Assembly: GCA_951812795.1 (NCBI GenBank)
Contig: OX638325.1
Coordinates: forward strand, 248,001-312,000
From: an uncultured Dehalococcoidia bacterium
Lineage (GTDB): Bacteria > Chloroflexota > Dehalococcoidia > Lucifugimonadales > Lucifugimonadaceae
DNA: 64,000 bases
Direction: 5' to 3'
Shown: one piece after another, positions 42,439 to 50,665 of the stretch
How the letters are laid out: every line of letters starts with the position of its first letter
Numbering within the stretch: the stretch's first letter is position 1
The notes under the pieces: generated by a model
The model's database searches: none
Seen by the model: only the letters and a program-made list of their open reading frames with translations
What the model was told of the DNA's origin: nothing
Made by a program: the position numbers and the translations under genes

Positions 42439-43056
42439 ATGGTAATTCGGTGTCGTGGAAGGGCCCAGAAGCTCTTCAAGATTTCAATCTCAACGTTGGT
42501 CGCAACGTTGATAGTCAGTTCGTTGGCGTGTGCCGGCGCTCAAGGACCGCCAGGTGCTCCAGGTGAACCGGGATTACCGGGCGCACCAGGAAATCCGGGA
42601 CTGGCTGGCGAACCCGGGCTGCCCGGTGAACCGGGTGCGCCTGGCGAGCCCGGAGCAACAGGCCCACCGGGTCCCCCTGGACCGCAAGGACCAAAGGGCG
42701 ACGCAGGTGATCCGACAAACATTCCTACGACTGCCAGCATCATATTGACCGATCCGGTGACGGGTCAGGTCGGACGGGCCACGTATAACCCAGAGGGAAC
42801 CACGTTCAACGCGATTGGCGGCGGGTTCATTAACGGGTCTGCGATTCAGTTCATCTGCTGTACGGGTAATAACGATATAGCAGGCAATCAGTTGCTGTCT
42901 CTAGGGGGCAGGTTCTTCTCCACGGCTACAGGGGCTTGGCGGAAGGACGGCATCATGTTGCCTGACTCGGTCGAGGCTGGTGACGTGATCACCATCATGG
43001 TGCGCACACCGAGAGGGAACGTTGCTTACTCGCCTCTCCTAATCCTAGAGCCCTAA
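42439..43056 (+). CDS. Collagen-like (Gly-X-Y repeat) lipoprotein
   Basis: A 205-residue protein in three parts. A signal peptide with basic start ([10 protein letters not shown]) ends in the lipobox SSLAC (Cys31). Residues 33-92 are twenty uninterrupted Gly-X-Y triplets, many GEP, GAP, GLP and GPP, and one GPKGDA unit typical of collagen. A C-terminal beta-rich domain (93-205) follows, with [29 protein letters not shown], a Cys-Cys pair (QFICCTGN) and [18 protein letters not shown]. It should form lipid-anchored triple-helical trimers on the cell surface. Start chosen at 42439, with AAGGA about 10 bases upstream. It lies 19 bp before a peptide-type binding protein gene, so the two probably share a transcript. 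Confidence 0.8.
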   Translation: MVIRCRGRAQKLFKISISTLVATLIVSSLACAGAQGPPGAPGEPGLPGAPGNPGLAGEPGLPGEPGAPGEPGATGPPGPPGPQGPKGDAGDPTNIPTTASIILTDPVTGQVGRATYNPEGTTFNAIGGGFINGSAIQFICCTGNNDIAGNQLLSLGGRFFSTATGAWRKDGIMLPDSVEAGDVITIMVRTPRGNVAYSPLLILEP

Positions 43057-43075
43057 AAGAGAGGATCATGCAAAT

Positions 43076-44974
43076 ATGACTCATTCACACATCGAAAGAT
43101 ATGGCGTGCGGTTGCTGTTGTCAGCACTGTTCGCCTCGGTATTCGTTGCTGTGATCGCCTGCGGCGCGGAAGAAACCGCACCGGTGGCCACGGCGGCGGA
43201 GCCCCAACTGCCCGCAACTGCGTTGCCGGCCGTACCAGGCGCGACAGCTGCACCGGGCGCAACGGCTGCACCAGCAGCGACTGCGAGACCTGCCGAGGTG
43301 GCGCCGGCTTCCGAGCCGGGCGCCCCAGCAAGCAGCGGCGGCACGCTGACAGTAGTCCGGCAAAACGTAGGAGTGCCGGTAGGACTTCCGGCCCAGTGCC
43401 CGCCGGGTTGTGGTGTCGAGAAGTTCACGATGGGCGCATACGAGATGCTGCTCCAAGCCACGGGGCTTGACTACACTCTTTCCGGCCTCGTCGCAGAGAG
43501 CTGGAGTGTCGCTGCGGATGGTTCCGCGTATATCTGGCGTGTCCGGCCTGGGATTCAATTCCACGGCGGATGGGGCGAGTTGACGGCGGAGGACGTGGCG
43601 TGGTCGCACAACAACTCAAACGCTGCCACGAACACTGCCACGGCGCACGACAATGCCGGCGACCTCCGCGCTCACATCGGTCTTGCGGAGGCGGTTGACA
43701 AATACACGGTGGACATGCCAATCACATCGGCGGATGCTAGACAGCCCACCCACCTATTCACAAACGTGGTTCCAAGGGGAGTCGGCATACACAGCAAAGC
43801 GGTCTTCGATGAATTCGGCGAGACCGGCATGTTGACTCAGTTCGTCGGCAGCGGGCCATTCGAGATTGAAGCATGGCGTCAGGATGACCGCCTCGTTCTT
43901 AACAGGTTCGATGGCTACTGGGGCGAGCAAGCGTTAGTAGATCAGATTCGAGTGCTCGCCGTGCCGGAACCTGCAATTCGAGCTGCGATGTTCGAATCGG
44001 GCGAGGCGCACATGGCCGACGTGGAGCCGAAGGACAGGCCCAGATTGGTCGAAGACCACGATGGAGTGCTCGTCAATAATGGTGGGTCATTAACTGGTAT
44101 CGTCCCGTGTTGCAATTACCTGGAACGCATCGGAGCTGCCACTGGTAATCCGCTGCATAGCCCTGGCTACCACCCAGAACTTCCATGGATCGCCGACATC
44201 GACGACCCGGAGTGCGACGAAGCGCAGTTGTTGGAGTCAGTTCCAAGCGGACCTATCTGTGACTCGTGGGAATCTGCCCGGCTGGTGCGTCGCGCCTTGG
44301 AAATCGGTATCAACCGTGACCAGATCAATCAGCAGATCTACGCCGGCTTGGCAGTTCCAGCATACGGTCCTCCGGGACAGGCGTCGATAAGCTCGCTGTT
44401 CAAGGAGGAATGGATCGACGAATTCAGCATTGACCGCGCTCAGGAATTGCTGGCGGAGGCGGGATACCCGAACGGGCTAGACGAGACCGTCACTGTTCAT
44501 GCGCAAGGCCTTAGCGTTAGCCTTACCGAGCTTCTGTGTGCAACCTGGCAACCTTTGGGCATCGCATGTGAGATCGACCAGAGGGTGTACGCGGTGAAAC
44601 GGCCTTCCTATGTGGACCGTTCGAATGATGACTTCAACTATGCATTCATACCCCGGTTCGACCCTGAGGACTGGCCAATCGACACCGAAGACCACAGTTG
44701 GAAAGAGGGTGGCACTCAGAAGATGGGCAACATCCCGTTCTCGGCAGTCACCTTTGAACTGATGCGGTCGGAGGGCGACCCGCAAGAACGCATCGAGCTC
44801 TACAAGGACTGGATTGAGCATTACCAGTTCTGGGCATGGGCGTTGCCGATCGCAGAGGTCTTCAACCAAACCCTCTACAATTCTTCGACCGTTGTGTTCG
44901 ACCGTGACGTGTACCCGACTTTCGGGTATGCCTACTCCTTGATGAACCCGGTGACACGGATCTCATTGAAGTAG
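43076..44974 (+). CDS. Family 5 extracellular solute-binding lipoprotein of a peptide-type ABC transporter
   Basis: A 632-residue SBP_bac_5 protein. The signal peptide ends at AVIAC (Cys29). A long Ala/Pro/Thr-rich linker (about 30-85) is unusual and probably lifts the domain from the membrane. The binding domain has GLVAESWSVAADGSAYIW, RPGIQFHGGWGELTAEDVAW and GSGPFEIEAWRQDDRLVLNR. Members bind oligopeptides, nickel, glutathione or sugars; the substrate here is unknown. Two permease genes follow after a 261-bp gap with a strong hairpin. Confidence 0.9.
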   Translation: MTHSHIERYGVRLLLSALFASVFVAVIACGAEETAPVATAAEPQLPATALPAVPGATAAPGATAAPAATARPAEVAPASEPGAPASSGGTLTVVRQNVGVPVGLPAQCPPGCGVEKFTMGAYEMLLQATGLDYTLSGLVAESWSVAADGSAYIWRVRPGIQFHGGWGELTAEDVAWSHNNSNAATNTATAHDNAGDLRAHIGLAEAVDKYTVDMPITSADARQPTHLFTNVVPRGVGIHSKAVFDEFGETGMLTQFVGSGPFEIEAWRQDDRLVLNRFDGYWGEQALVDQIRVLAVPEPAIRAAMFESGEAHMADVEPKDRPRLVEDHDGVLVNNGGSLTGIVPCCNYLERIGAATGNPLHSPGYHPELPWIADIDDPECDEAQLLESVPSGPICDSWESARLVRRALEIGINRDQINQQIYAGLAVPAYGPPGQASISSLFKEEWIDEFSIDRAQELLAEAGYPNGLDETVTVHAQGLSVSLTELLCATWQPLGIACEIDQRVYAVKRPSYVDRSNDDFNYAFIPRFDPEDWPIDTEDHSWKEGGTQKMGNIPFSAVTFELMRSEGDPQERIELYKDWIEHYQFWAWALPIAEVFNQTLYNSSTVVFDRDVYPTFGYAYSLMNPVTRISLK

Positions 44975-44992
44975 ACAACGTTTGCCTGTTGA

Positions 44993-45019
44993 CCCGGGTT
45001 CCGCACGACGGAGCCCGGG
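44993..45019 (+). terminator. Intercistronic hairpin between binding protein and permeases
   Basis: CCCGGGTTCCG and CGGAGCCCGGG form an 11-bp stem (one G-T pair) with a 5-base loop, 18 bases after the binding-protein stop. There is no T-tract. A partial terminator or mRNA-stabilising stem here would keep binding protein in excess over permease, a common arrangement. The rest of the 44975-45235 gap shows no gene. Confidence 0.55.
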
Positions 45020-45235
45020 CAACAATTAGGTGTGGTTGTATGCGAACATCGGTAGTGGAGTTGATTGGAATGCTTGATGCGAAGGCACTTGGCAAGTGGT
45101 CGATCTTCGCTAGGGCGTCCCCAGTAATCTTGGGCGGTTTCTCGGGCGCCCAAACATGCATGTTTACACGGGTCCTTCCAAGCATTGCCATGGATGGATC
45201 GGTCGCGATCCGGTTGAAAGGCCAGGCAAGATAGG

Positions 45236-46186
45236 ATGCGCGTTTTTCTTGCTAGACGATTGGTTATGGGAGTTGTTGCGATCCTAGGCGCAACGGTCAT
45301 CGTGTTTGTGCTCAGCCGCGTCGGAGGCCAAGACCCGCGTTATTTCTATCTAGGTAACACACCCGGATACGCCGTCACTCAGGAGCAGTGGGACGCTTGG
45401 GGGGAAAAGCTTGGCTTGGACAAGCCTGTGTTAATCCAGTATTTTCTATGGGTTGGTGGAGTGATCACGGGAGACTTGGGCAATAGCACGCAGTCTGGTC
45501 GTACGGTTTCGTCTCTGATTGCTGAACGTGCGCCCGCAACCGGTCAGTTGGCGCTCGGCGGCTGGATTTTCGGAGCCCTCGTGGGCTTCCCGCTTGGAGT
45601 GTTTTCGGCTGTTAAGAGAGGTGGGTTGCTTGATTACCTGGCACGAGGTTTCGCTCTGATAGGGCAAGCCACACCAACCTTCTGGTTGTCAATCATGGCC
45701 ATCTTGGTATTCTCCGTTTATCTAGGATGGCTCCCTTCCGGCACGCGAGGCGACGGGTTTGCGGTTCGAAATTTGATTCTCCCTTGCATCATGCTCGGGA
45801 TTAACCCGGCCGCTGCTTATTTGCGTTTCACACGATCATCGATGCTCGAGGTACTCGATTCGGAGTACATAAAGCTGGCTCGGGCAAAGGGCATTGGCAA
45901 CCAGCAGATCATCTGGAAACACGCCCTCAAGAACGCGTCACTCGTACCTCTTACGGTTTCGGCACTTGTCCTGGTTGGATTCATTACCGGTACCGTGGTG
46001 ACGGAGACAGTATTTTCTTGGCCGGGTGTCGGAAGGATGGCGGTCAACGCGATCTGGAACACCGATTTCCCCGTACTCACAGGCCTGGTACTCCTGTTCT
46101 CAGTGGCGTACGTGATAGTCGTGTTGTTGCTGGATCTCGTTTATGCATTGATAGATCCTCGCATTCGATTTGGAGGGACTGAGTGA
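45236..46186 (+). CDS. Peptide-type ABC transporter permease (DppB-like)
   Basis: A 316-residue inner-membrane permease. The N-terminal segment LVMGVVAILGATVIVFVLSR is followed by the periplasmic GQDPRYFYLGNTPGYAVTQ region, as in DppB/OppB. The remaining membrane segments follow, with the ATPase-coupling loop YIKLARAKGIGNQQIIWKHAL. It overlaps the next permease gene by 4 bases (GTGA). It imports the substrate captured by the upstream binding protein. Confidence 0.92.
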   Translation: MRVFLARRLVMGVVAILGATVIVFVLSRVGGQDPRYFYLGNTPGYAVTQEQWDAWGEKLGLDKPVLIQYFLWVGGVITGDLGNSTQSGRTVSSLIAERAPATGQLALGGWIFGALVGFPLGVFSAVKRGGLLDYLARGFALIGQATPTFWLSIMAILVFSVYLGWLPSGTRGDGFAVRNLILPCIMLGINPAAAYLRFTRSSMLEVLDSEYIKLARAKGIGNQQIIWKHALKNASLVPLTVSALVLVGFITGTVVTETVFSWPGVGRMAVNAIWNTDFPVLTGLVLLFSVAYVIVVLLLDLVYALIDPRIRFGGTE

Positions 46187-47082
46187 CGACCATCGCTAGA
46201 AGGTCATCCCCCTTGGGGACGGTAGTGGGGTCGTTGGGAGATTCGTGGCGGTTTCTCAGGCGTTGGCCGGTAATTCCTGGGATAGTAATCGTTGTACTGC
46301 TTTTTTCTGCCATCTTTGCTCCTTGGATAAAGCCCTACGACCCGTTGGAAAGTCACGGCATTTTCTCGCAGGGACCCGCGTGGACAGCGGAAGGCGGCAG
46401 AGAGTTTTTGCTCGGTACAGACCATATCGGGCGCGACATTTTGAGCCGCATGATTGAAGCGAGTCGAATCACGGTCGTTGTCGTGCTGCTATCGGTGACT
46501 GTGGGAATGATTTCTGGCACTATTCTCGGCCTGATTGCAGGTTATTTTGGCGGCACAATTGTTGATGAAGTGATTATGCGTATCGTCGACGTGTGGGCGG
46601 CGCTACCCCAGTTGCTTGTCCTGCTGGCCATCGCACTTGTATTTGGCTCCGGTATGTTTGTTCTGGTCGCCTCCCTGGCACTTATTTCGTGGCCGGGCGC
46701 GGTCCGTCTCGTGCGCGTTGAAGCGTTGAGGTTACGTAGTATGGATTATGTCGATTCGGCACGGATTTCTGGAGCAACCAACCAGCGCATCCTAGTCAGA
46801 CACATTTTTCCAGGCGTCATCAACACCGTCCTCGTCGCAACCACATTGTCAACGGGCAGCCTGATTTTGACAGAGGCTACGTTGAGCTTTCTGGGAGCTG
46901 GTATTCCGCCACCCAGCCCGTCTCTCGGAGGGATGATCTCTTCCGGCCGTGACTACCTGCGAGACGCTCCGCACATCGCGTCGTTCCCGGGCTTGGCACT
47001 GGCCGCCATTGTCATGGCGGGGAACTTCCTGGGTGACTGGATGCGGGACCGCTTCGATCCTCGGCTCCGCCAGATCAACTAA
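46183..47082 (+). CDS. Peptide-type ABC transporter permease (DppC-like)
   Basis: A 299-residue permease of the DppC/OppC type. It opens with a membrane segment WPVIPGIVIVVLLFSAIFAPW, given in part, then LLGTDHIGRDILSRMIEASR, the family signature before TM2. The coupling loop is YVDSARISGATNQRILVRHI. GTG start overlaps the previous stop. No ATPase genes (DppD/DppF type) follow, so ATPases must be encoded elsewhere or were lost from this segment. Confidence 0.92.
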   Translation: MTTIARRSSPLGTVVGSLGDSWRFLRRWPVIPGIVIVVLLFSAIFAPWIKPYDPLESHGIFSQGPAWTAEGGREFLLGTDHIGRDILSRMIEASRITVVVVLLSVTVGMISGTILGLIAGYFGGTIVDEVIMRIVDVWAALPQLLVLLAIALVFGSGMFVLVASLALISWPGAVRLVRVEALRLRSMDYVDSARISGATNQRILVRHIFPGVINTVLVATTLSTGSLILTEATLSFLGAGIPPPSPSLGGMISSGRDYLRDAPHIASFPGLALAAIVMAGNFLGDWMRDRFDPRLRQIN

Positions 47083-47158
47083 CTGGTTGAGCAAGCGGCA
47101 CGGTGAACGCACACTAGGGTTCGAGACCGAATTCATAATCTGCGACGTATTTGTATTC

Positions 47159-47201
47159 GCTCATAACCGATCGGTGGGGGCGATTACAATCGGCACCACC
47201 A
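47159..47201 (+). repeat. Degenerate 3' half of tRNA-Met (attachment-site-like remnant)
   Basis: GCTCATAACCGATCGGT at 47159-47175 is identical over 17 bases to the anticodon arm of the tRNA-Met at 41737-41753. The match continues with small gaps through GGGGG, CGATT, CGG and a final CCACCA at 47201. A copy of the tRNA 3' part at the far end of a segment is the usual trace of site-specific integration into a tRNA gene. The rest of the 47083-47302 gap shows no gene. Confidence 0.65.
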
Positions 47202-47302
47202 CCATGCCTTCGATTTCAATTCGAATCGTGCTTTGTATGCAGTTGATTTCCGCAACTTAACTCAGTGGAAATCCCGGCTTTGAAAGGCCTTTGCTCCTGT
47301 TT

Positions 47303-48436
47303 TCAACCCATACCGGCGAAGCTCGGGATTACCTTGGTGGCGAAATTCTCCAGGTTCTTCAGCGATTTGCTCAGCGACATACCCATCTGTGTGAACTCGG
47401 CGAGGAGATAGTCCAGGTTGAAGACCTCTCTAAGCTCTTGAATCTTTTCGATGACGTTGTCGGGCGATCCTACTAGGAGAGTTCGTGACTCCAGGAAGTC
47501 CCAAACCATTTCGACGTCGTCTGCCTAGACTTCGTTGGGGTTGGTGAGGACTTGCCGGCCGCGAAATGGGTCGTTGAAGATGAATGCTGACATGATGCCT
47601 TCTTCGGCGTCTCGGCGTGCCTCCTCCATCGATGAGGCGACGCATGTTGAGCGCATAACTGCTTGATCTTCACCGAATTGGAATTGTCGGCCCTCTGACT
47701 CCGTTCTGACTTGGGCGTAGAGTTGCATCCGCTGCTTGATCCTTTGTGCCGGCGGTTGCCAATAGCAGGACTTCCGACCTAGTTCGGATGCCGTAGTGAC
47801 CGATCGATCAGTGGAAACCGTCATCCGAAGCGGTGGATGTGGATTCTGGTCCGGTCTCGGGGTCATTCGGAGCTTGGTTACCACGTCCCCTCGCTGCCAT
47901 TCTGGGTTCGACAGGTATTTGGGATGCGAAAATATCGTGTCGTCGACCGGGAAGTTGAAGTTTATGCCACGGTAAGAAAAGTAATCGTTGGTCCAGATTT
48001 ACCTCAAAATCACCACCATCTCCCGAAACAATTTCCGGTTCTCCTTATCTTTTCGAGGATCGGCGTTGGGATGGAACTGCGGACCTTCATACGGCCAGAT
48101 TCCCCTTCCCAGACCGACCTCAACGCGACCGCAAAACATGTTGTCTAAGATCGCGAGATCTTCCACAAGGCGTATCGGATGCCACCACGGCGCGATGTTC
48201 GCCATAAGCCGTATACGAATCCTCGACGTCCGGGCCGCAAGGTCTGCGCCCAAAAGGATCGGATTTGGCAGATCGCCCACACCATATGGACCAAAGTGGT
48301 GCTCTCCGAGCCACATCGCCTCAAAAGCTAACTCTTCGGCGAGAATCGTCTGTTGTCTGAGGTTGTCAAGATGTTGCGCGGCGTCGGTGGTCTCTCCGGC
48401 CGACCCCGCAACGGTCGTGAACGCCGCGATTTTCAT
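47303..48436 (-). pseudogene. Luciferase-like (LLM class) flavin-dependent oxidoreductase, two in-frame stops
   Basis: A 378-codon frame from the ATG at 48436 reads as one LLM-class flavin oxidoreductase but is cut by TAA at 47999-48001 and TAG at 47525-47527. All three pieces share one reading frame and read as normal protein. The first has LAEELAFEAMWLGEHHFGPYG, then RIRIRLMANIAPWWHPIRL and GRVEVGLGRGIWPYEG; the middle has IWTNDYFSYRGINFNFP right after the TAA; the last has LLVGSPDNVIEKIQELREVF, the usual C-terminal block. Codon sense is otherwise kept, so decay is recent, or the stops are read through or are sequence errors. Confidence 0.8.
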
Positions 48437-48548
48437 CTTGGAATCCTTTTTCCCTGATACTCCTAACACGTATCAACAATCGTCACGCTTAGGGGTAACC
48501 GCTGGTGGGACAGTATTGAGCGTAGATCAAAGGCGCTTCTCCGTTGCC

Positions 48549-48580
48549 CCCTCTGGATTCCGGCTTCCGCCGGAATGACG
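48549..48580 (+). repeat. REP-like palindromic repeat, fourth copy
   Basis: CCCCTCTGGATT is followed by CCGGCTTCCGCCGG (one base different from the other cores) and AATGACG. It lies between the flavin oxidoreductase pseudogene and the phosphotriesterase-like gene. Translating it makes a false N-terminal extension of the latter. Confidence 0.7.
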
Positions 48581-48705
48581 GTAGTTGTACGCAGCACCCT
48601 CAGGTGACCCATCGGGCGTCCTATCGCTTCGAGTTGCGTTTCCTGACGGTACGCTACAACGGTCATGTTACGCTTGCGCTCGATGACGCAACTTGGAGCG
48701 ACGCC

Positions 48706-49758
48706 ATGGCATCAGGTCAGAATAGGGGATTAGTGCAGACCGTGTTGGGCTTAATACCCGCTGCGGAACTAGGTCCTACGACGACCCATGAACACCTCCA
48801 AATCGATTTCTCGTTCATGTATCGTCCGGCACAAGACTCGTCTTCCCAGATCTTGGCGGATGCTCCGATAACCCTCGAAAACCTCGGTTGGATACGGCGC
48901 AACTACTACAGCAACCGAGCCAACATCACGCTGACCGACGTCGATGCGACGACAAGTGAGGTCAGTCTGTACCGTGAAGCCGGTGGCGGCGCGATTGTCG
49001 ATGCGACCTCGGTGGGAATCGGACGCGATCCGGATGCCTTGGTTCAGTTCTCCCGCGGATCAGGTGTTCACATCGTGATGGGCGCGGGATTTTACGTGGA
49101 TGCGGTCCATCCAGACGACATGGACGGGCGCAACGTCGAAGACCTGGCGCTGGAGATCACCACCGACATCGTCGAAGGCGTCGATGGGAGTGGTGTAAAG
49201 GCGGGCATCATCGGAGAGGTGGGTTGCACATGGCCGCTGACCTCTAACGAGCGCAAATCTCTGACGGCGGCCGCCATCGCCCAGACAGAAACCGGCGCGG
49301 CCGTTTTGATCCACCCCGGACGTCATCCCGATGCGCCGTCGCAGATTCTGGAATTGCTCGCCGACTCCGGTGCTGATCTATCTCGGGTCATTATCGGACA
49401 TCTCGACCTCACCGTATTCGAAGTCGATACGCTTCACCGCATCGCATCATCAGGTTGCTACCTCGAATGGGACCTTTTCGGCAACGAAGGGTCATATTAT
49501 CCTCTCGCCGATATCGATATGCCTAACGATGCCCAAAGGCTGGACTACATCAAGCAAATAACGGACGCTGGCTATTCCTACAGAATTGTCATCGGTCACG
49601 ACATCGCCACCAAGCACCGACTTGTCCGTTACGGAGGCCACGGTTACGGTCACATCCTCCAGAACATCGTTCCAATTATGCGACGCAAAGGCTTCTCCGA
49701 AGACACGATACAAGCCATAACAGTCGACAACCCGGCCAGAGTGCTCGCTCTGGCGTAA
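48706..49758 (+). CDS. Phosphotriesterase-like metal-dependent hydrolase
   Basis: A 350-residue amidohydrolase-superfamily TIM barrel of the phosphotriesterase family. Metal ligands appear in order: His28 and His30 (THEHL), Glu171 (IGEVG, in the place of the carbamylated Lys), His203 (LIHPGRH), His232 (IGHLD) and Asp299 (IGHDI). Glu instead of Lys is found in a subset of the family. Relatives are lactonases and esterases, and only a few are true phosphotriesterases. Start at 48706 has GGAG 8 bases upstream; the frame runs back to 48544 only through the REP-like repeat. A paralogue lies at 54329-55393. Confidence 0.87.
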   Translation: MASGQNRGLVQTVLGLIPAAELGPTTTHEHLQIDFSFMYRPAQDSSSQILADAPITLENLGWIRRNYYSNRANITLTDVDATTSEVSLYREAGGGAIVDATSVGIGRDPDALVQFSRGSGVHIVMGAGFYVDAVHPDDMDGRNVEDLALEITTDIVEGVDGSGVKAGIIGEVGCTWPLTSNERKSLTAAAIAQTETGAAVLIHPGRHPDAPSQILELLADSGADLSRVIIGHLDLTVFEVDTLHRIASSGCYLEWDLFGNEGSYYPLADIDMPNDAQRLDYIKQITDAGYSYRIVIGHDIATKHRLVRYGGHGYGHILQNIVPIMRRKGFSEDTIQAITVDNPARVLALA

Positions 49759-49786
49759 CTGCCTTACTTCTTCTAGGGCGTTGGAA

Positions 49787-50665
49787 TTAAACGCTGGAGA
49801 AGGGGATGACTTCCATCTTGACGGTCGCATCGAGAGTTGAGGGTTCACCATCGATGAGGATGCCGCGGGTAGGGGAGACATCGAGGTAGTCACGCCCAAC
49901 GGCGATGCGGACATGTCTCTCGTCGGCGATGGTAGCATTTGTGGGGTCGAAACCGAACCAACCGAGTTCGGGGAGCAGGCACTCGACCCATGCATGGGTG
50001 GCGGAATCCGAAACCTGCTCACCATGCATGCCAGTGAGGTACATGTATCCGGACACGTAGCGTGTCGGGATGCCCCATGATCGAGCGATTGCAATCATGA
50101 CGTGAGCATAGTCTTGGCAGACGCCTTGTCGAGTTTCGAGAATCTCTTCAATCTTCGAGGCCGCGTTCGTAGATCCCGGGGTGTACTCAAAGTTGCGGAA
50201 TAGGGTGTCGCCGAGGCGAAGAAGCGATTCGACCGGGTCTGATCCCGAACCGATGCGATATTTCGTTACGAAGTCCTGGAGTGCAGGCGAGTCGATCGTC
50301 ATCGGACTTTCGTGAGTGTAATGCCATTGATCGAACGTATTCGTCCAAGAAGCGATCTCTTCCCAAGCTCCCGGTCCGAGAGCAGTTGGAAGTCTTGCCG
50401 CGGTGATGTTGTCGACTTCTGAACTGGCGTCGATGACGAGGGAATCGTGTTCGAAATTGACGGTGATGAAATGCTTGTTGTTACCGAAAGGGTCCGTTTC
50501 GGGACTGAGATAGACGCTCGGTTCAGTGTTTGCTTCGAATCGTCGGACGTTCTGATCGAAATCGCTGCGTGGTTCGAGGCAAATCCACATTGCGGAGCGC
50601 GCGACGGATTCGCGATATTGGTATCGAGAATTGTGCTGGATCGCGTATCGAACCATCTCGGTCAT
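49787..50665 (-). CDS. Transglutaminase-like cysteine protease-fold protein
   Basis: A 292-residue protein with the bacterial transglutaminase N-terminal beta domain (MVRYAIQHNSRYQYRESVARS in part) and a transglutaminase core. The core carries the catalytic triad: Cys in RQGVCQDYAHVMIAIARSWG, His in SATHAWVECLLPELGW, Asp in GFDPTNATIADERHV. It is the third gene of a minus-strand operon with an alpha-E protein and a circularly permuted ATP-grasp enzyme; its ATG shares one base with the upstream stop (TGATG). This trio is widely conserved and is thought to make or modify a peptide-like compound; its product is not established. Confidence 0.9.
   Translation of the reverse strand: MTEMVRYAIQHNSRYQYRESVARSAMWICLEPRSDFDQNVRRFEANTEPSVYLSPETDPFGNNKHFITVNFEHDSLVIDASSEVDNITAARLPTALGPGAWEEIASWTNTFDQWHYTHESPMTIDSPALQDFVTKYRIGSGSDPVESLLRLGDTLFRNFEYTPGSTNAASKIEEILETRQGVCQDYAHVMIAIARSWGIPTRYVSGYMYLTGMHGEQVSDSATHAWVECLLPELGWFGFDPTNATIADERHVRIAVGRDYLDVSPTRGILIDGEPSTLDATVKMEVIPFSSV

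Noticed and set aside
41967-42479. 170-codon minus-strand open frame after tRNA-Met
   Set aside because: Composition looks random, it runs antisense through the promoter and into the lipoprotein gene, and no motif is seen.
42565-42715. Tandem DNA repeat resembling a CRISPR or minisatellite
   Set aside because: The periodicity is the GGN-based codon pattern of Gly-X-Y triplets with no unique spacers.
42515-42743. Pro/Gly/Arg-rich frames on both strands across the collagen repeat
   Set aside because: They are shadows of the 9-base periodic Gly-X-Y coding sequence; only the plus frame from 42439 has a signal peptide and lipobox.
44989-45234. 81-codon frame between the binding protein and permease genes
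   Set aside because: It starts inside the hairpin, shows no recognisable pattern, and lies where an untranslated intercistronic region is expected.
48544-48705. N-terminal extension of the phosphotriesterase-like gene
   Set aside because: It includes the translated REP-like repeat (LDSGFRRND) and has no family similarity; GGAG before the ATG at 48706 supports the shorter form.
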